A stretch of 6,947 bases of DNA from DATCDR01 sp036510575 (GTDB lineage Bacteria > Actinomycetota > Acidimicrobiia > Acidimicrobiales > Bog-793). Shown piece after piece: positions 5,596 to 6,947 of the stretch. Numbering within the stretch: position 1 is the stretch's first letter; the number at the start of each line of letters is the position of its first letter. The stretch covers positions 1 through 6,947 of the forward strand of contig DATCDR010000213.1 in the NCBI GenBank assembly GCA_036510575.1, read 5' to 3'. The position numbers and the translations under genes were made by a program. The notes beneath the pieces were generated by a model, which was not told the origin of the DNA, made no database searches, and saw only the letters and a program-made list of their open reading frames with translations.

Positions 5596-5844
5596 GTGAG
5601 CCTTGAACGAACCGGCGAACGTGTGGCGTTCCGGGGCCGCGGCCAGACGTTCACCTTCGAGGTAGTAAGTGATGAGCGCGATGACTTTTTCGTGCAAGTG
5701 CCCCGGTCGCAAGTCCAAGATGACCTCAACTTGCCGCTAGTCGTAAAAGATGCCGATCGATTCGATGAGCACGAGCTCTCGTACCTGGTTCCTCTCGAGA
5801 AGTGGAACGCGCGAGTGACGATGGACGGTCAGTATCGCGACTAG
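5596..5844 (+). CDS. Hypothetical acidic protein, 82 residues
   Basis: I do not recognise this protein. From GTG at 5596 it is 82 residues, soluble, rich in Asp/Glu/Arg, with no signal peptide or membrane segment and no cysteine. Alternating hydrophobic and charged stretches (FTFEVVSDERDDFFVQVP, then LPLVVKDADRF, then LSYLVPLEKW) suggest a small beta-rich fold. A purine-rich GGGGGGA lies 5 bases before the GTG. A longer start (TTG at 5569) would give 91 residues but has no ribosome site. The amino-acid composition and codon use look natural, unlike the overlapping frames on the other strand. It follows the TnpB relic and precedes a gene-free gap, so it may be part of a patchy accessory stretch. 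Confidence 0.55.
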   Translation: MSLERTGERVAFRGRGQTFTFEVVSDERDDFFVQVPRSQVQDDLNLPLVVKDADRFDEHELSYLVPLEKWNARVTMDGQYRD

Positions 5845-6149
5845 CCGGTAGGTCGCTCCGTACGCCGCGACGTCGGGCGTCGGGCTGTTGAAGAATTTGC
5901 GCACGTCCGCGGGCGGGGACGGCCCGCGTTCCTTCAGCGCGGCAGGCACGGCAGATCGATCGCTTTGGCGTTCGCAGAACCTGGTTGTCGAGCGAACGCC
6001 CTCACAGCGACCCAGGTATGTTTGGCGATTGAACGCTGTCGTGGACGTCTACGGGCCAGACCAGAGATACCGACGGGCGCATCGGGGTACGCGGAGCGGG
6101 ACAATCAACGCCGTTGGCGGCGTTACGTCACTCGAGAGAGGCGGAGCCC
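5845..6149. other. 305-bp gap without a convincing gene
   Basis: Overlapping frames here have unnatural, arginine-rich composition and no ribosome sites. The stretch contains a GC hairpin at 5908-5928 and, at its right end, the leader of the peroxiredoxin-like gene. GGGCTGTTGAAGAA at 5882-5895 resembles the ends of some insertion sequences, but I see no matching partner end. Confidence 0.45.
5908..5934 (+). terminator. GC-rich hairpin after the hypothetical gene
   Basis: CGCGGGC (5908-5914) and GCCCGCG (5922-5928) pair perfectly around a 7-base loop and are followed by TTCCTT. It sits about 65 bases past the stop of the 82-residue ORF. This is a plausible terminator, with only a partial T tract. 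Confidence 0.4.
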
Positions 6150-6725
6150 ATGCGATCCGATATCAGACCAGGCGGCACCTTTCCGGATTATGCCTTGCCA
6201 GACCACACCAACACGGTCCGCTCGCTCAGTGATCTTCAAGGCAGCGACCCGTTGATCTTGATGCTCTCGCGTGGCAACTACTGCCCTAAAGAGCACCAGC
6301 AGCACCTTGAGTTGGCGGCGAACCAGGCCAAGGTCGCGGTGGCTTACACCCAGATCGTCACCATTGCCACCGACGACCATCACACCCTTCAGGAGTTTCG
6401 GGCTTCGGTCGGAGCCCAATGGACGTTCCTCTCCGACGCCGATCGGACGATCCAGCGCGATCTCGAGATCCAGGAGTACACCGACCCCGAGCACAACCCG
6501 ATGATCCCCCACACGCTGGTGCTGAAGCCGGGGCTCGAGGTTCACAGTGTCTACAACGGTTACTGGTTCTGGGGACGCCCGTCGTTTTATGACCTCTGGT
6601 CCGACCTGCGCGCTGCCTCGAGCGAGATCCGCCCCGACTGGGACCTGAGCAAGTCGGGGCTCCGCGAGGCCTGGGATGCAGGCGATTACAGGAGCTTCCA
6701 CGGATGGGACAAGCGAGCTCAGTAG
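6150..6725 (+). CDS. Peroxiredoxin-like (AhpC/TSA, redoxin-fold) protein, single cysteine
   Basis: 191 residues with a thioredoxin-like fold. The opening GGTFPDYALPDHTNTVRSLSDLQG is the standard redoxin start (key residues F11, P12, L16, L26). LILMLSRGNYCPKE (35-48) carries the presumed peroxidatic Cys45 in a CPKE setting like the CPTE of typical 2-Cys peroxiredoxins. VTIATDD (70-76) and QWTFLSD (90-96) follow, and Arg143 in WGRPSFYDLW may be the active-site arginine. Cys45 is the only cysteine, so if active it would be a 1-Cys enzyme needing an external thiol. The C-terminal third (NGYWFWGRPSFYDLWSDLR region and a DWDL...REAWDAGDY tail) matches a poorly studied redoxin subgroup rather than AhpC. 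ATG at 6150 follows the purine-rich GAGAGAGGCGGAG. Longer in-frame starts back to 6114 lack ribosome sites. Confidence 0.85.
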   Translation: MRSDIRPGGTFPDYALPDHTNTVRSLSDLQGSDPLILMLSRGNYCPKEHQQHLELAANQAKVAVAYTQIVTIATDDHHTLQEFRASVGAQWTFLSDADRTIQRDLEIQEYTDPEHNPMIPHTLVLKPGLEVHSVYNGYWFWGRPSFYDLWSDLRAASSEIRPDWDLSKSGLREAWDAGDYRSFHGWDKRAQ

Positions 6726-6844
6726 TCGATGCCGACGTCGTATCCGTCACAGGTGAGCATGAATCCGACTTCGCCGGTCACACGGATGCACGTTGACGCC
6801 GGTCGTAGAGGTTCTGAGCCGAAGCGACCCGGTAGGTGGTGGTG

Positions 6845-6947
6845 ATGCAGACGCCGCTTTGTGAGCTGCTCGGGATTGAACAGCCGGTCCTGCAAGCGGC
6901 GATGTCGGAGGTGCCCTAATTAGCCGCGGCGGTCTCGAATGCCGGCG
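6845..6947 (+). pseudogene. Nitronate monooxygenase-like gene start, interrupted by TAA and cut by the window edge
   Basis: From ATG 6845 the frame reads MQTPLCELLGIEQPVLQAAM, then SEVP, a TAA stop (6917-6919), then LAAAVSNAG to the edge. This is the N-terminus of an FMN-dependent nitronate monooxygenase / 2-nitropropane dioxygenase TIM barrel. Family members read TPLCELLGIE-P-I-x-Q-(A/G)-x-M, then a short loop and PELAAAVSNAGG. The TAA stands exactly where the conserved Glu of PELAAA belongs, one G-to-T change from GAA. The loop before it also looks about two residues short. AGGTGG (6834-6839) is a fair ribosome site. Either the gene is dead or the TAA is a sequence error. The rest of the gene lies outside the window. 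Confidence 0.65.

Noticed and set aside
5248..5718. 156-codon minus-strand frame.
   Set aside because: It overlaps the TnpB relic in a different frame and the plus-strand acidic ORF, and shows no domain.
5882..5895. Insertion-sequence end suggested by GGGCTGTTGAAGAA.
   Set aside because: No inverted partner, target duplication or transposase frame is visible nearby, so it is kept only as a remark.
6123..6701. 192-codon minus-strand frame.
   Set aside because: Antisense shadow of the redoxin gene, whose plus-strand motifs are clear.

Overview
The window looks like chromosomal DNA from a high-GC bacterium, most likely an actinobacterium. The evidence is GC-rich codon use with GTG and TTG starts, a promoter of the TTGACG-N18-TAGGCT type, a small YtxH-domain membrane protein, and a thiamine enzyme that resembles the actinobacterial IlvG / 2-hydroxyacyl-CoA lyase clade. 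No ribosomal or housekeeping marker is present, so finer placement is not possible.

Left part (1-4174, minus strand). The edge holds the first codons of a gene leaving the window, possibly an IS630-type transposase. Next comes the main metabolic module, transcribed right to left. A carboxymuconolactone-decarboxylase-like gene (4120-3803) is followed by a 288-bp gap with hairpins and a good promoter. Then come an acyl-CoA synthetase of the AAE3/Pcs60 (oxalate-CoA ligase) type (3514-2015) and a thiamine-diphosphate lyase/decarboxylase (about 1891-158), closed by a hairpin. The ligase would make a CoA thioester and the lyase would cleave it. Oxalate to oxalyl-CoA to formyl-CoA plus CO2 is one reading. 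A 2-hydroxy acid to its CoA ester, then to an aldehyde or ketone plus formyl-CoA, is the other.

Middle (4175-5037). About 580 bp hold no convincing gene, but they carry short tandem duplications and several hairpins. A YtxH-domain protein gene follows on the plus strand. Directly against its stop codon lies a decayed internal piece of a TnpB gene (5048-5425, minus strand).

Right part (5426-6947, plus strand). This contains an unrecognised 82-residue acidic ORF, a 305-bp gap, and a single-cysteine peroxiredoxin-like protein (6150-6725). The last feature is the start of a nitronate monooxygenase-like gene that carries an in-frame TAA at codon 25 and runs off the window.

The best lead is the ligase/lyase pair with its unusual translation start and operator-like palindrome. 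The other leads are remnants or structured non-coding DNA. I did not find a wholly new multi-gene system.
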